In this document: piece after piece, positions 1-8,130 of the stretch
Numbering within the stretch: the stretch's first letter is position 1
Layout of the letters: every line of letters begins with the position of its first letter
Assembly: GCA_009783135.1 (NCBI GenBank)
Contig: WRHS01000003.1
Span: 1 to 34,179, forward strand
DNA: 34,179 nucleotides
Direction: 5' to 3'
DNA from: Dehalococcoidia bacterium
Lineage (GTDB): Bacteria > Chloroflexota > Dehalococcoidia > Dehalococcoidales > UBA1222
Notes under the pieces: generated by a model
What the model saw: the letters and a program-made list of their open reading frames with translations, nothing else
What the model was told of the DNA's origin: nothing
The model's database searches: none
Translations under genes and position numbers: made by a program

Positions 1-121
1 CCAGCATAACGGGTATGCCTTGGATAAAGATAAACCCGGTAATGAGAACCAGCGCGGATATGGATGAAAGGGCAAGCAACAGAAAAATCCATTCGGGTAT
101 TCTTTCTTTAAAATTGTTCAT
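1..121 (-). CDS. pstC: Phosphate ABC transporter permease PstC, N-terminal fragment (runs off window)
   Basis: Reverse complement from 121 reads MNNFKERIPEWIFLLLALSSISALVLITGFIFIQGIPVML; ATGA overlap with the stop of the upstream PstS-containing ORF. Confidence 0.75.
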   Translation of the reverse strand, partial: MNNFKERIPEWIFLLLALSSISALVLITGFIFIQGIPVML

Positions 122-1509
122 CGGTTCGCCCCTTCCGTCATCCCCATACCCATGGGGATTAGCCCCTCGTCAATGAGCATCTGCTGCCCTTGGGGAGAAG
201 TTACAAAATCGATAAAATGTTGTGTATCGCCTTGGGGCGGGGTTGCGGTTACAAATAAAAAGGGTCTGTATAGGCTGTAACTCCCGTCGACGACATTTTC
301 CCATTTGGGGGCAATGCCGTCAAGCCACAAAGCTTTGACCGAATCATCAACCAGCCCCAACGAGATAAAACCAATCGAGTTGGGATCGCCCGAAACCAGT
401 TGCCGTACCGACCCGTTAGAGTCTTGAATAATTGCCTTCGCATCTACAAAACGACCGTCCATCACCAAGTCGTCAAACGCGCTTCTTGTCCCCGAACCTT
501 CCTCCCGCGCAATGATGTGTATCTTTGCATCGCGCCCGCCTACCTCTGCCCAGTTGGTGAACTTGCCCGCGTATACATTACGAACCGCATCCATCGTAAG
601 ATTCTGCACAGGGTTATCGGGGTGTATGATAATCGCCAGCCCATCCTTTGCGATTTCGATATTCCACAAATGCATTTCTTTCTCGGTTAGCGCGCGTGAC
701 GACATACCGATGTCTGCCACACCGGTTTCGGCGGCGGTGATACCCGAAGACGAGCCTCCGCCCTGAATATCAACATGGTTATCGGGATATTGCTTCCAAT
801 ACTCTTCGGCAAGAACTTCGGCATAGGGCTGAACCGATGTCGAACCCGCAACAATAACCGCCGAATGCGGTCTGCCGCCGCAACCGGCAAGGATAAATGA
901 GAGAAGAATCCACCATCTGCGCCGCGATGCCAGCCACTTGGGGGAAACAAGACCCAGCTTAGCCAGCCCCATTATGGCCAAAGGAGTTTCAAACACCAGC
1001 CCGACAAACAGCAATACGCGGGATACTATGTTGACATAGTCGGAAATGCGTGGTGTGAGAGGGGCAAACTCGCGCTGGAAATTATAGAAAAACTCGAGCA
1101 TTAGCGGTAAAGCAACGAAGTAGGCGAAAGCAACTCCCAGGAGAAACATGATGGTAATGGCCGGGATTATGGAGAGAACAAAATGCTTTTCACGTTTGGT
1201 AAGACCGGGACCTATGAAAGCGAATACCTGATATATCAGAAAAGGCATGGCTAGTATAACGCCGGTTGTTAGCCCGATGTTAAACCATACGGTTATATTC
1301 TCCGTCATCTCAATTGCTATAAATTCAATATTGGGCGGTGCCGGCAACTGCAGCAGCCGAAGGACCCAATTAGCCGCGACCATACCCACCACCAAACCGA
1401 TGATAACCGAGGCGGCAGAATAAATAATGCGCTTGCGCAATTCTTTCAGATGCTCTATGACGGTGGCGCGGCCCTCTTCCTCTCGTATTGTCTGTGTGTC
1501 CTCAGCCAT
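118..1509 (-). CDS. Fusion: truncated TatC (TM1-4 plus start of TM5) joined in frame to a PstS-like phosphate-binding lipoprotein
   Basis: N-term EGRATVIEHLKELRKRI...GLVFETPLAIMGLAKLGLVSPKWLASRRRWWILLSFILA is TatC; GCGGRPHSAVIVAGSTSVQPYAEVLAEEY...GGGSSSGITAAETGVADIGMSSR is PstS; junction carries lipobox LAGC. Confidence 0.85.
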   Translation of the reverse strand: MAEDTQTIREEEGRATVIEHLKELRKRIIYSAASVIIGLVVGMVAANWVLRLLQLPAPPNIEFIAIEMTENITVWFNIGLTTGVILAMPFLIYQVFAFIGPGLTKREKHFVLSIIPAITIMFLLGVAFAYFVALPLMLEFFYNFQREFAPLTPRISDYVNIVSRVLLFVGLVFETPLAIMGLAKLGLVSPKWLASRRRWWILLSFILAGCGGRPHSAVIVAGSTSVQPYAEVLAEEYWKQYPDNHVDIQGGGSSSGITAAETGVADIGMSSRALTEKEMHLWNIEIAKDGLAIIIHPDNPVQNLTMDAVRNVYAGKFTNWAEVGGRDAKIHIIAREEGSGTRSAFDDLVMDGRFVDAKAIIQDSNGSVRQLVSGDPNSIGFISLGLVDDSVKALWLDGIAPKWENVVDGSYSLYRPFLFVTATPPQGDTQHFIDFVTSPQGQQMLIDEGLIPMGMGMTEGANR

Positions 1510-1542
1510 AACAACCTCTTTTTAAACCATCTGCATGGATAA

Positions 1543-2226
1543 TCAGCCCGAAATACTTTCCTTTTCTGCCGATGGCGTCACAATGGTATCCTTGGGGGTG
1601 GTAACAGGTGCCGACAATGGCTCGTCCTTGGGAGATTCAATAGTGGTGCGAGCAACAGGCTTCGGCTCAGCCTCATATACCGTTGCGGCATTGTTCTCCG
1701 GTGCGCTGGTATCACCGAACCAGTCGTCAGTTGTGCCATCGGAGCTGGTATCAAAGGCGTTATCAGTGCTTGCAGGGACCGGCTCAGACTTAACGCCGAA
1801 TGCGGTTTTTAACTCCCCTGCCTGATCATTAATGGTTTTGGATATGTCTCTGGCATTCTGCTGCAGGGAATCGACAGCCTCTTTGGTAGTGCTTTCTACA
1901 CTTTGCGAGATTGCTGTGGATTGCTCACTGAAAGTATTTTTCAGGTCGGAGATATCTTTTTCCAGTGATTTCCTTATGTCAGAAATATCCTGTTTGACGC
2001 TGGAAACGCCGCTGTCCTCATCGTCCAATCCGATGGATTTCGACAACTCGCTGGTAACGCTTGAGGTAATCTTGCGAATACGCCGTATAATCTTGGCAGC
2101 TTTGCGTGCGTATGAAGGCAGTTTCTCCGGTCCAACCAATATCGAGGCGACCAGCAGGATGACTGCCAGTTGCATCCAGCTAATACCCAAACCCAGAATG
2201 TTCACGCTACCATCTCTCTTTTTCAA
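1543..2226 (-). CDS. tatB: TatA/TatB-family Sec-independent translocase protein with long C-terminal tail (TatB-like)
   Basis: NILGLGISWMQLAVILLVASILVGPEKLPSYARKAAKIIRRI: TM, FGPEKLP-like hinge and amphipathic helix, then a low-complexity tail. Confidence 0.8.
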   Translation of the reverse strand: MKKRDGSVNILGLGISWMQLAVILLVASILVGPEKLPSYARKAAKIIRRIRKITSSVTSELSKSIGLDDEDSGVSSVKQDISDIRKSLEKDISDLKNTFSEQSTAISQSVESTTKEAVDSLQQNARDISKTINDQAGELKTAFGVKSEPVPASTDNAFDTSSDGTTDDWFGDTSAPENNAATVYEAEPKPVARTTIESPKDEPLSAPVTTPKDTIVTPSAEKESISG

Positions 2227-2403
2227 CCTAATTCATGGCACATGCATGCCAAATTTGTAACTCATATGAATTAAAAACAGCACAGCTTTCAAACGAAAAA
2301 CATGGAATACCCGTCAGCGCCGAAGACGACATAAAATACAACGATAATCTGCCGGTTAACGCACTTCAACTTCAAGCGGAGTGGATTCTCGGCAAAACAG
2401 TTC

Positions 2404-2432
2404 AACCCAGAATGCCAAAAGGCACCTGGGTT
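2404..2432. terminator. Hairpin in the tatA-tatB intergenic region (possible terminator/processing stem)
   Basis: AACCCAG-AATGCCAAAAGGCAC-CTGGGTT inverted repeat; no clear U-tract on either side. Confidence 0.45.
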
Positions 2433-2437
2433 GTGTA

Positions 2438-2662
2438 TTATAAGGAATCGTCGGTTTTGGTCTTCTTGGATGCTGCTTTGCGCTTCTTTTTGGGCAACGC
2501 TTCTACGTCGTCATCTTCCTCTTCGTCGTCTTCCTGCGACTTCTTGAAAGCGCGAATAGACTTGCCGATGGATGCGCCCACCTGAGGCAACTTCCCTAAG
2601 CCAAAAATCATGACAAAGAGAACAAGAATGAGTACTATTTGCCAAACGCCTAATCTTCCCAT
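2438..2662 (-). CDS. tatA: Sec-independent translocase TatA
   Basis: MGRLGVWQIVLILVLFVMIFGLGKLPQVGASIGKSIRAFKKS, FGxxKLP hinge, acidic then basic tail. Confidence 0.88.
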   Translation of the reverse strand: MGRLGVWQIVLILVLFVMIFGLGKLPQVGASIGKSIRAFKKSQEDDEEEDDDVEALPKKKRKAASKKTKTDDSL

Positions 2663-2981
2663 TTGAACATCTCCCTTTCCCTTTAATATTGGATGGCGGC
2701 TCTTACGCCGGGATTCGATATCCCCATGCTCAGCGAACCAGCGGACGGGTTCATACCCTTTGACACTGCATCAGTGTCCCTTCCGCACAAACCACCCGAT
2801 ATTTAACCAAGACAAAGAACCCAGGAGACTTTACTTTTTCCTGCGAACAACCCACTTTGATTTCCAAAGTGTTCGCAACGGCATTTGGCTTATTGCAATT
2901 AACCAAAATAGCACTCTTTGCTTATGCTGTCAACTTTTGTTTTTGACGCATGGTTTTGTGAGATTGAGCCTGAAAAGCGAA

Positions 2982-3167
2982 TTATCTTTTGCGTAGTACC
3001 ATACTGACTGGTACAAAAAGAATCAGACCACCCAGTGCCACCCCGAATGCACCGAGCGCCGTGCGATGCTCAATTAGCATGCGGACTCCGATGGCAAGAC
3101 ACGCCCCGGCGAGCAGCATTAAGAACAGATAGCTAAAAATATCCCTGCGTAAGATTTTGACCTTCAT
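2982..3167 (-). CDS. Small hypothetical membrane protein (61 aa)
   Basis: Internal ATG of the 2982..3545 ORF: MKVKILRRDIFSYLFLMLLAGACLAIGVRMLIEHRTALGAFGVALGGLILFVPVSMVLRKR, two hydrophobic segments; the upstream part of the ORF is antisense-like, Cys-rich and overlaps the pseudouridine synthase gene. Confidence 0.55.
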   Translation of the reverse strand: MKVKILRRDIFSYLFLMLLAGACLAIGVRMLIEHRTALGAFGVALGGLILFVPVSMVLRKR

Positions 3168-3303
3168 GGCGATGCTCCTATACCCGCGATGATCGAAGAC
3201 TGGGCTTACGCCAGCATTGTTTTTATAGCATACTGCGCACGTAAGGTCAATACCGTCTGATCCGGCTCTTAACTTATCGCCAAGAGTCCAAAATGTGTTT
3301 GAA

Positions 3304-4029
3304 CTATTCCGCGACAGAACTGCGCAGTTGTGACACCTCAAGTGCCGTAAGCAGACGGCTATGCCCCAAAGGCAGGTCGCCGAGCAGCAGATGCCCCTCG
3401 CGTATGCGCCTGAGTTGCATGACGCGGTATCCCAAAGAGCCGAACATGCGGCGCAGCTGACGCTTGCGACCCTCATGTAACGTAACATAACAAACGTTGG
3501 GCAGCGCATGATGCAGCCTGACGGCAACGGGTGAAGTTGGACCATCGCTGAGAGTCAGCCCGCGCTCCATTTGCTCCCGGTCCGTGCGGCTGAGGGGGCG
3601 GTTAAGCGTGAGGGAATATTCCTTTTCCTGCTCAAAGCGCGGATGTGTCAGATGGTAGGTTAGAGCCCCGTCATTGGTTATTATGAGCAGCCCGCAACTG
3701 TCCAGATCAAGCCTCCCCACCGCATGCAGACCGGCGAGGCGCAGGTGAGACGGCAGCAATTCAATAATGGTTTGCCTGCCGCGTTTGTCTTCGGTTGCGC
3801 AGAGTATACCTGTGGGCTTATTAAGCAGGATATAGATAAACTTCTGTGACGGAATTTTCAGGGGTTTTCCGTCTATGGCTAACGAATCGCCTGGAGCTAT
3901 GGCTTGGGTGAAAGCGCTCACGACCGTGCCATTGACGCATACGCGACCGGTCTTTACGGCGGCGGCCATCTCGCGTCTTGAGCCGCAACCGGCCATAACA
4001 AGGGCTTTTAGCAGACTCAGCTTTTCCAT
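3304..4029 (-). CDS. rluB: RsuA/RluB-family pseudouridine synthase
   Basis: S4 domain (MEKLSLLKALVMAGCGSRREMAAAVKTGRVCVNG) plus GRLDLDSCGLLIITNDGALTYHLTHPRFEQEKEY and HEGRKRQLRRMF. Confidence 0.88.
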   Translation of the reverse strand: MEKLSLLKALVMAGCGSRREMAAAVKTGRVCVNGTVVSAFTQAIAPGDSLAIDGKPLKIPSQKFIYILLNKPTGILCATEDKRGRQTIIELLPSHLRLAGLHAVGRLDLDSCGLLIITNDGALTYHLTHPRFEQEKEYSLTLNRPLSRTDREQMERGLTLSDGPTSPVAVRLHHALPNVCYVTLHEGRKRQLRRMFGSLGYRVMQLRRIREGHLLLGDLPLGHSRLLTALEVSQLRSSVAE

Positions 4030-4085
4030 ATCAATAACACGGCTTTGGTTCAGGGGAGGGCACACGCCTGACGGTTTGGGAAAAG

Positions 4086-4364
4086 CTAGACGCTCAGCAG
4101 CTTGCGCAGTTCATTTTCCTGATAGCCGATAATGCAGCGGCTATTATCAACAACGATGGTGGGGAAAGAACGTTTGGGATTCCAGCGTTCCACATCTGCC
4201 ATGACGTCATGCCTTGAGCTGTCCACCAGTGTGTCAGCATCCTCGTAGTAGTATTCCAGCCCAAGATCAGCCAGCAACAGTTTCGTCTTTTGACACCACG
4301 GACAGGTGCTGATGCTATAAAGCATGAGATGAGGACCCTTTTTACCTGTTACATATTTTGCCAT
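4086..4364 (-). CDS. Glutaredoxin-like protein (CPWC)
   Basis: MAKYVTGKKGPHLMLYSISTCPWCQKTKLLLADLGLEYYYEDAD...RSFPTIVVDNSRCIIGYQENELRKLL. Confidence 0.8.
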   Translation of the reverse strand: MAKYVTGKKGPHLMLYSISTCPWCQKTKLLLADLGLEYYYEDADTLVDSSRHDVMADVERWNPKRSFPTIVVDNSRCIIGYQENELRKLLSV

Positions 4365-4469
4365 TTTCCACCTCTGCCGACATTTGTTTTTATTATAGAC
4401 GTAACAAAGCCGGATTGCCAATGAAAACAGTCCGGATGCCGAGAATCACCAAGCCCGGCGCAAGAAACG

Positions 4470-5060
4470 TTATGCCGGTGTGAGCGCCATGTTGATTACC
4501 ACGTAATGCAGTACGGCGCCGCCCAATATCAGAAGATGAAAGATTTCGTGAAAACCGAATATTTTGGGAAAGGGGTTTGGTCTTTTCATGGCATAAAGCA
4601 CCGCCCCGACGCTGTAAACAACTCCGCCCCCCAGCAGCAGAAAAAAACAGGTGTGCGGCATATTGCGCCATAACTCAAGCATAGGGAATATGGCCAGCCA
4701 GCCGAGCAGCAGATACAGGATTGTTGAGACAATGCGCGGCGCACCAATGAAAAATACCTTGAGCAGTATGCCGGCGCAGACAAAACCCCAGGCTATGAGA
4801 ATAATGCTCCAGCGCCAAGCCCCGGTGAGGTAGATATAGCAAAGCGGCGTATAGCTGCCGGCTATCATGAAGAAAATGGCTATGTGATCCAGCTTGCGCC
4901 AGATACTCACCGAGTTCTCGCTGCGTTTGGAGGCATGATAGCATGCGCTGAAAGAGAACATACCGCACATGGCAAGACCGTAAATCATGCATATAAGTAT
5001 GCGGTCGGCACCCCCGCCGCATTTTAAAAGAAGCCATACCAGCCCGGCAATGGCCGCCAC
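4470..5060 (-). CDS. Hemolysin III / AdipoR-family membrane protein (start uncertain; GTG at 5060 or a non-ATG codon further upstream)
   Basis: SACYHASKRSENSVSIWRKLDHIAIFFMIAGSYTPLCYIYL...FGFHEIFHLLILGGAVLHYVVI. In-frame upstream codons read YFAFYSHLSGAVA, family-like, so the true N-terminus is probably longer. Confidence 0.85.
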   Translation of the reverse strand: MAAIAGLVWLLLKCGGGADRILICMIYGLAMCGMFSFSACYHASKRSENSVSIWRKLDHIAIFFMIAGSYTPLCYIYLTGAWRWSIILIAWGFVCAGILLKVFFIGAPRIVSTILYLLLGWLAIFPMLELWRNMPHTCFFLLLGGGVVYSVGAVLYAMKRPNPFPKIFGFHEIFHLLILGGAVLHYVVINMALTPA

Positions 5061-5270
5061 GGCACCTGAAAGGTGCGAATAAAAGGCAAAATACTCGGAA
5101 CGATTGATTTTTATGACAATACCCCTTCCCCAACAAATTGACCTAAGTATAACCTTTTGTTGTACGCTGTGGAAATGCGCACCGCCGGGGCGTCTTTTGC
5201 CGCAGGTACGGCGCGTTTGGTAAGGAAACGCTATTGACAGCCCGTTGTGCGCAGTTATACCATAGCGTAT

Positions 5271-6029
5271 ATGTCTGATGAGTTGGAAAACGTAATACCC
5301 GTAACGGAAGAGCCGGCGCCGCCGAAAATTTACGGCGGGTGGGCTACCATCGGTATGGGCGTGGCCATAATCCTCACCGCACTGATCGCTGTGCCGCTGC
5401 TGGTGGTTTGCGGAGCGCGGGCACTTGAGCTCGCATTTAATCTGAGCCCTATAAGCAACGGCTTGGTGACGGCACTGTCTTCCATCGCCTCAGGACTCAG
5501 CGGTTTGGCGCTGACTTATCAGATCGTGCGTATGAATGGCAGCCTCAGTCTGAGGGAGTATATCGGGCTAAACCGGCTGAGCTGGAAAATCGTACTTGTG
5601 GCACTGGCGGCCTTTTTAATAGCCGTCGTTTGTATTTTGGGCATCGGGTTTTTGTATGAGGTCTTCTTTGGGGGAGCCGAAAGCACCAATGCCGATTTTA
5701 TGGAGGATATCCTTAGCGGCGCCGGCTGGCTGCTGATGTTTGTGGCAACGGTGATTTTTGCATCGTTCTTTGAAGAGGTTCTCTTCCGCGGTTTTATTTT
5801 CGTGGGGCTGCTGCGCTCAAAGCTGGGGGTTGCGGGCGCCATAGCCTTAACGTCGCTTGTGTGGGCCCTGCTGCATTTGCAGTATGATCTATTCGTCATG
5901 TTTACCATCTGCGTGATGGGAATCGTTATGGGCGTGACGCGTTATAAAACAGGCTCGCTGTGGAGCACGATTATAGTACATTCCCTGTGGAACGCCATGG
6001 CGTTCTTTATTACGCTGCTGGGAAGCTAG
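5271..6029 (+). CDS. CPBP-family intramembrane metalloprotease
   Basis: EEVLFRGFIFVGL motif, hydrophobic helices, HSLWNAMAFF C-terminal motif; start taken at MSDELENV. Confidence 0.85.
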   Translation: MSDELENVIPVTEEPAPPKIYGGWATIGMGVAIILTALIAVPLLVVCGARALELAFNLSPISNGLVTALSSIASGLSGLALTYQIVRMNGSLSLREYIGLNRLSWKIVLVALAAFLIAVVCILGIGFLYEVFFGGAESTNADFMEDILSGAGWLLMFVATVIFASFFEEVLFRGFIFVGLLRSKLGVAGAIALTSLVWALLHLQYDLFVMFTICVMGIVMGVTRYKTGSLWSTIIVHSLWNAMAFFITLLGS

Positions 6030-6277
6030 CGCCCAAACAGAGCCAGCTTTTGCTCCAAGACCGCTTTGGGCGGCTCGACCAGCACGTCTCCGTCAGGAAA
6101 AACGATGGTAGGCACGCTGCGGTTTCCCTTGTTGATTTTCTCAACATAGGCGGCAGCCTCACCATCGCCTGAAATATCAACCCACTCGTAAGAAACCCCG
6201 CGTTGCTGAAAAACACGCTTGGCAAACGTGCAGTCGGGGCACCACGATGTTCCGTACATTTTGATTTCAGTAGCCAC
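6026..6277 (-). CDS. Glutaredoxin/mycoredoxin-like protein (CPDC), GTG start
   Basis: VATEIKMYGTSWCPDCTFAKRVFQQRGVSYEWVDISGD...NRSVPTIVFPDGDVLVEP; GGAG ribosome-binding site 9 nt upstream of the GTG. Confidence 0.8.
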   Translation of the reverse strand: MATEIKMYGTSWCPDCTFAKRVFQQRGVSYEWVDISGDGEAAAYVEKINKGNRSVPTIVFPDGDVLVEPPKAVLEQKLALFGR

Positions 6278-6367
6278 GGCATTTAGCTCCTTTTGATTTG
6301 TATTACGGCGGCACTGCGCCAAAGCCGGCTGGCAGTCGGCAGGGCAGACAGGCGTGACCCCAAAGGG

Positions 6368-6949
6368 TTATTTGGCTGTGCTGAGCACCTTGTGTTTCGA
6401 TGCGCGCGAAAGCTGCAAGCGTTTTAAAAGCATAAGAGAAAAAAGCCCCAGCGGATAAAGGGCATATAAAACGAGGTCGCGCATAAACAGAACGGCGGTG
6501 AAAACGACGGCGACGCCGACGGCGGTGGATATGGTCGTGCGGCGGGTTAAGCCGACTGAGAGCCCGGCAACCAAAAGCCCGATGCAAAGCGGCCAGAATA
6601 CCAAGCCCGCCAGCGCACCTGTCATCGACGTTGCACCCTGCCCACCCTTGAATTTGAGAAAGAGCGACCAATTGTGGCCTGCCATGGCGGCAAGCCCGGC
6701 AAGCATGGCAACATAGTCGGAGTGCGTAATTACTCTGGCAAGCACAACGGCGGCCGCCGCAAGTAATATGTCCAGAATGGCGGCTAAAGCATATGGCAGT
6801 GCGCCAAGGCGGTAGTAAACCGATGCCGGACTGATGCGCCCGTCGTCTTCTGCGCGGATATCAACCTTGGCGCACAGGCGCGTGATAAGCCATGCCGCAG
6901 AAACCGAGCCCAAAAGATATCCCGCTGCAATACTGAAAACACCGCTCAT
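6368..6949 (-). CDS. plsY: Glycerol-3-phosphate acyltransferase PlsY
   Basis: AAGYLLGSVSAAWLI...GHNWSLFLKFKGGQGATSMTGAL. Confidence 0.88.
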   Translation of the reverse strand: MSGVFSIAAGYLLGSVSAAWLITRLCAKVDIRAEDDGRISPASVYYRLGALPYALAAILDILLAAAAVVLARVITHSDYVAMLAGLAAMAGHNWSLFLKFKGGQGATSMTGALAGLVFWPLCIGLLVAGLSVGLTRRTTISTAVGVAVVFTAVLFMRDLVLYALYPLGLFSLMLLKRLQLSRASKHKVLSTAK

Positions 6950-7005
6950 ATTCTAATATGTCTCCATACCTGAAGTAAGCCTCATAATATGTTCTTGCGC
7001 GTGCG

Positions 7006-7410
7006 CTAGTCCTTCAGAGGGACACCCTTGGCGTCGGTTGCCACAGAGCCGGTCAAAATGAGAATGCCGTCAATAAGAGGCCATATGGCGCCAATGCCAA
7101 GCGTGAGAACGGAAACCAGAAGCTGTGCGACGGCGATACCGGTATAACCCAGATAAAAGCGCCCCAAACCCAACCAGCCCAGGAATATTTGAAGCAAGCC
7201 GGCAACCAGCTTGGATTTTTGCTCGGATGGCTGAGTGTACTCCTGCTGCGTTGACTGCTGGTTGTAAGAAGGTTGCTCGTAAAAAGACTGCTCCTGCGAC
7301 GTTTGTTTGCTTTGCTCGGATGCGCTTTGTGCAAAGGCACTCTTCGTCCCGCATTTGGAACAGAAATTTGAATCGGACTCAAGCTGGGTGCCGCAACGGG
7401 TGCAATACAT
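7006..7410 (-). CDS. Zinc-ribbon plus TM2-domain membrane protein
   Basis: MYCTRCGTQLESDSNFCSKCGT zinc ribbon; Q/S/Y-rich linker; LVAGLLQIFLGWLGLGRFYLGYTGIAVAQLLV TM2 domain. Confidence 0.82.
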   Translation of the reverse strand: MYCTRCGTQLESDSNFCSKCGTKSAFAQSASEQSKQTSQEQSFYEQPSYNQQSTQQEYTQPSEQKSKLVAGLLQIFLGWLGLGRFYLGYTGIAVAQLLVSVLTLGIGAIWPLIDGILILTGSVATDAKGVPLKD

Positions 7411-7598
7411 ATTTTCTCCATTCGGTGAAAAAGCAGTGTTATTTTGTAGTGTCGACGATAAAATTTAACGCAAAGCCGCCCAAAAAGCAATTTTTGCACA
7501 AGCCCAATATGTTTTGAACCTAAAAAGTCACTATTTTCGCAACAGAAAAACCCTCCGCAAACATCTCATAATCCTTTGTGAATGCTTAGGCACGGAGA

Positions 7599-7630
7599 GT
7601 ATATAGAAAGTATATAACGGGTATATAGAA
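7599..7630. repeat. Three GTATATA direct repeats with 11-bp periodicity
   Basis: gtatatagaaa / gtatataacgg / gtatatagaaa at 7599, 7610 and 7621. Confidence 0.6.
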
Positions 7631-7658
7631 AAGGCCTTAAAAATTTAACAATGCTTTA

Positions 7659-8069
7659 TTAACTTTGGGGCTGGTCACCATAAATCAACTCAAAAAAAAG
7701 AATAACCATACTAAGTTGGGAGTCTTTTCCTAAATAATATATTAGATTTCCAGTACCGCAAAGAAATAATATTCTGTCATTTTTATTCTCATTATGATTC
7801 ACTATCATCTCAAGTATTTCAAGATGACCGCCTAACCTTATGAGAGTAGTTTTAACAGTCGATAGCCTGTTATGAAAATCTCCTATATCATCATTTTTTT
7901 CGTATGGTATTAAGGGTGAGTTATTTTCTAGCAATTCAGCTATTTCATATAATTTGTTACATGTGTCACAAGTTGGTTTTTTACTATCACCATGCCTAAA
8001 CAACGATTTAATCCGAAATCCTCGTTTTGAAACCAGTGACTTTCCGCAAACTTTGCATGATACGCTCAT
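7659..8069 (-). CDS. Hypothetical protein with CxxC...CxxC zinc-binding-like N-terminus, downstream of the RM genes
   Basis: MSVSCKVCGKSLVSKRGFRIKSLFRHGDSKKPTCDTCNKLYEIAELLENN...; family not recognised. Confidence 0.55.
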   Translation of the reverse strand: MSVSCKVCGKSLVSKRGFRIKSLFRHGDSKKPTCDTCNKLYEIAELLENNSPLIPYEKNDDIGDFHNRLSTVKTTLIRLGGHLEILEMIVNHNENKNDRILFLCGTGNLIYYLGKDSQLSMVILFFELIYGDQPQS

Positions 8070-8130
8070 GAAATACTTCCACTTCCTTCTTCTACTGCTC
8101 AAAAATAGTTAAGCAATTGCTGCAGGTTGT

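Noticed and set aside
400-766. Plus-strand ORFs 400..690 and 512..766
   Set aside because: Antisense to a well-supported pstS-like coding region; no recognisable domain or RBS.
2235-2585. 116-aa plus-strand ORF MAHACQICNSYELK...
   Set aside because: Second half is antisense to tatA (poly-Ser from the acidic stretch); first part fills the intergenic gap without recognisable domain.
2760-2996. 78-aa plus-strand ORF
   Set aside because: Non-coding-like composition, no family recognised, no clear RBS.
3168-3545. N-terminal part of ORF 2982..3545
   Set aside because: Cys-rich sequence typical of wrong-frame reading across the pseudouridine synthase gene; the real gene likely starts at 3167.
7500-7660. 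Search for a duplicated tRNA-Ala 3' end (att site) at the far edge of the RM island
   Set aside because: No convincing copy of TGGAGCTGAGGGGATTCGAACCCC found by eye, so an integrative element boundary is not claimed.
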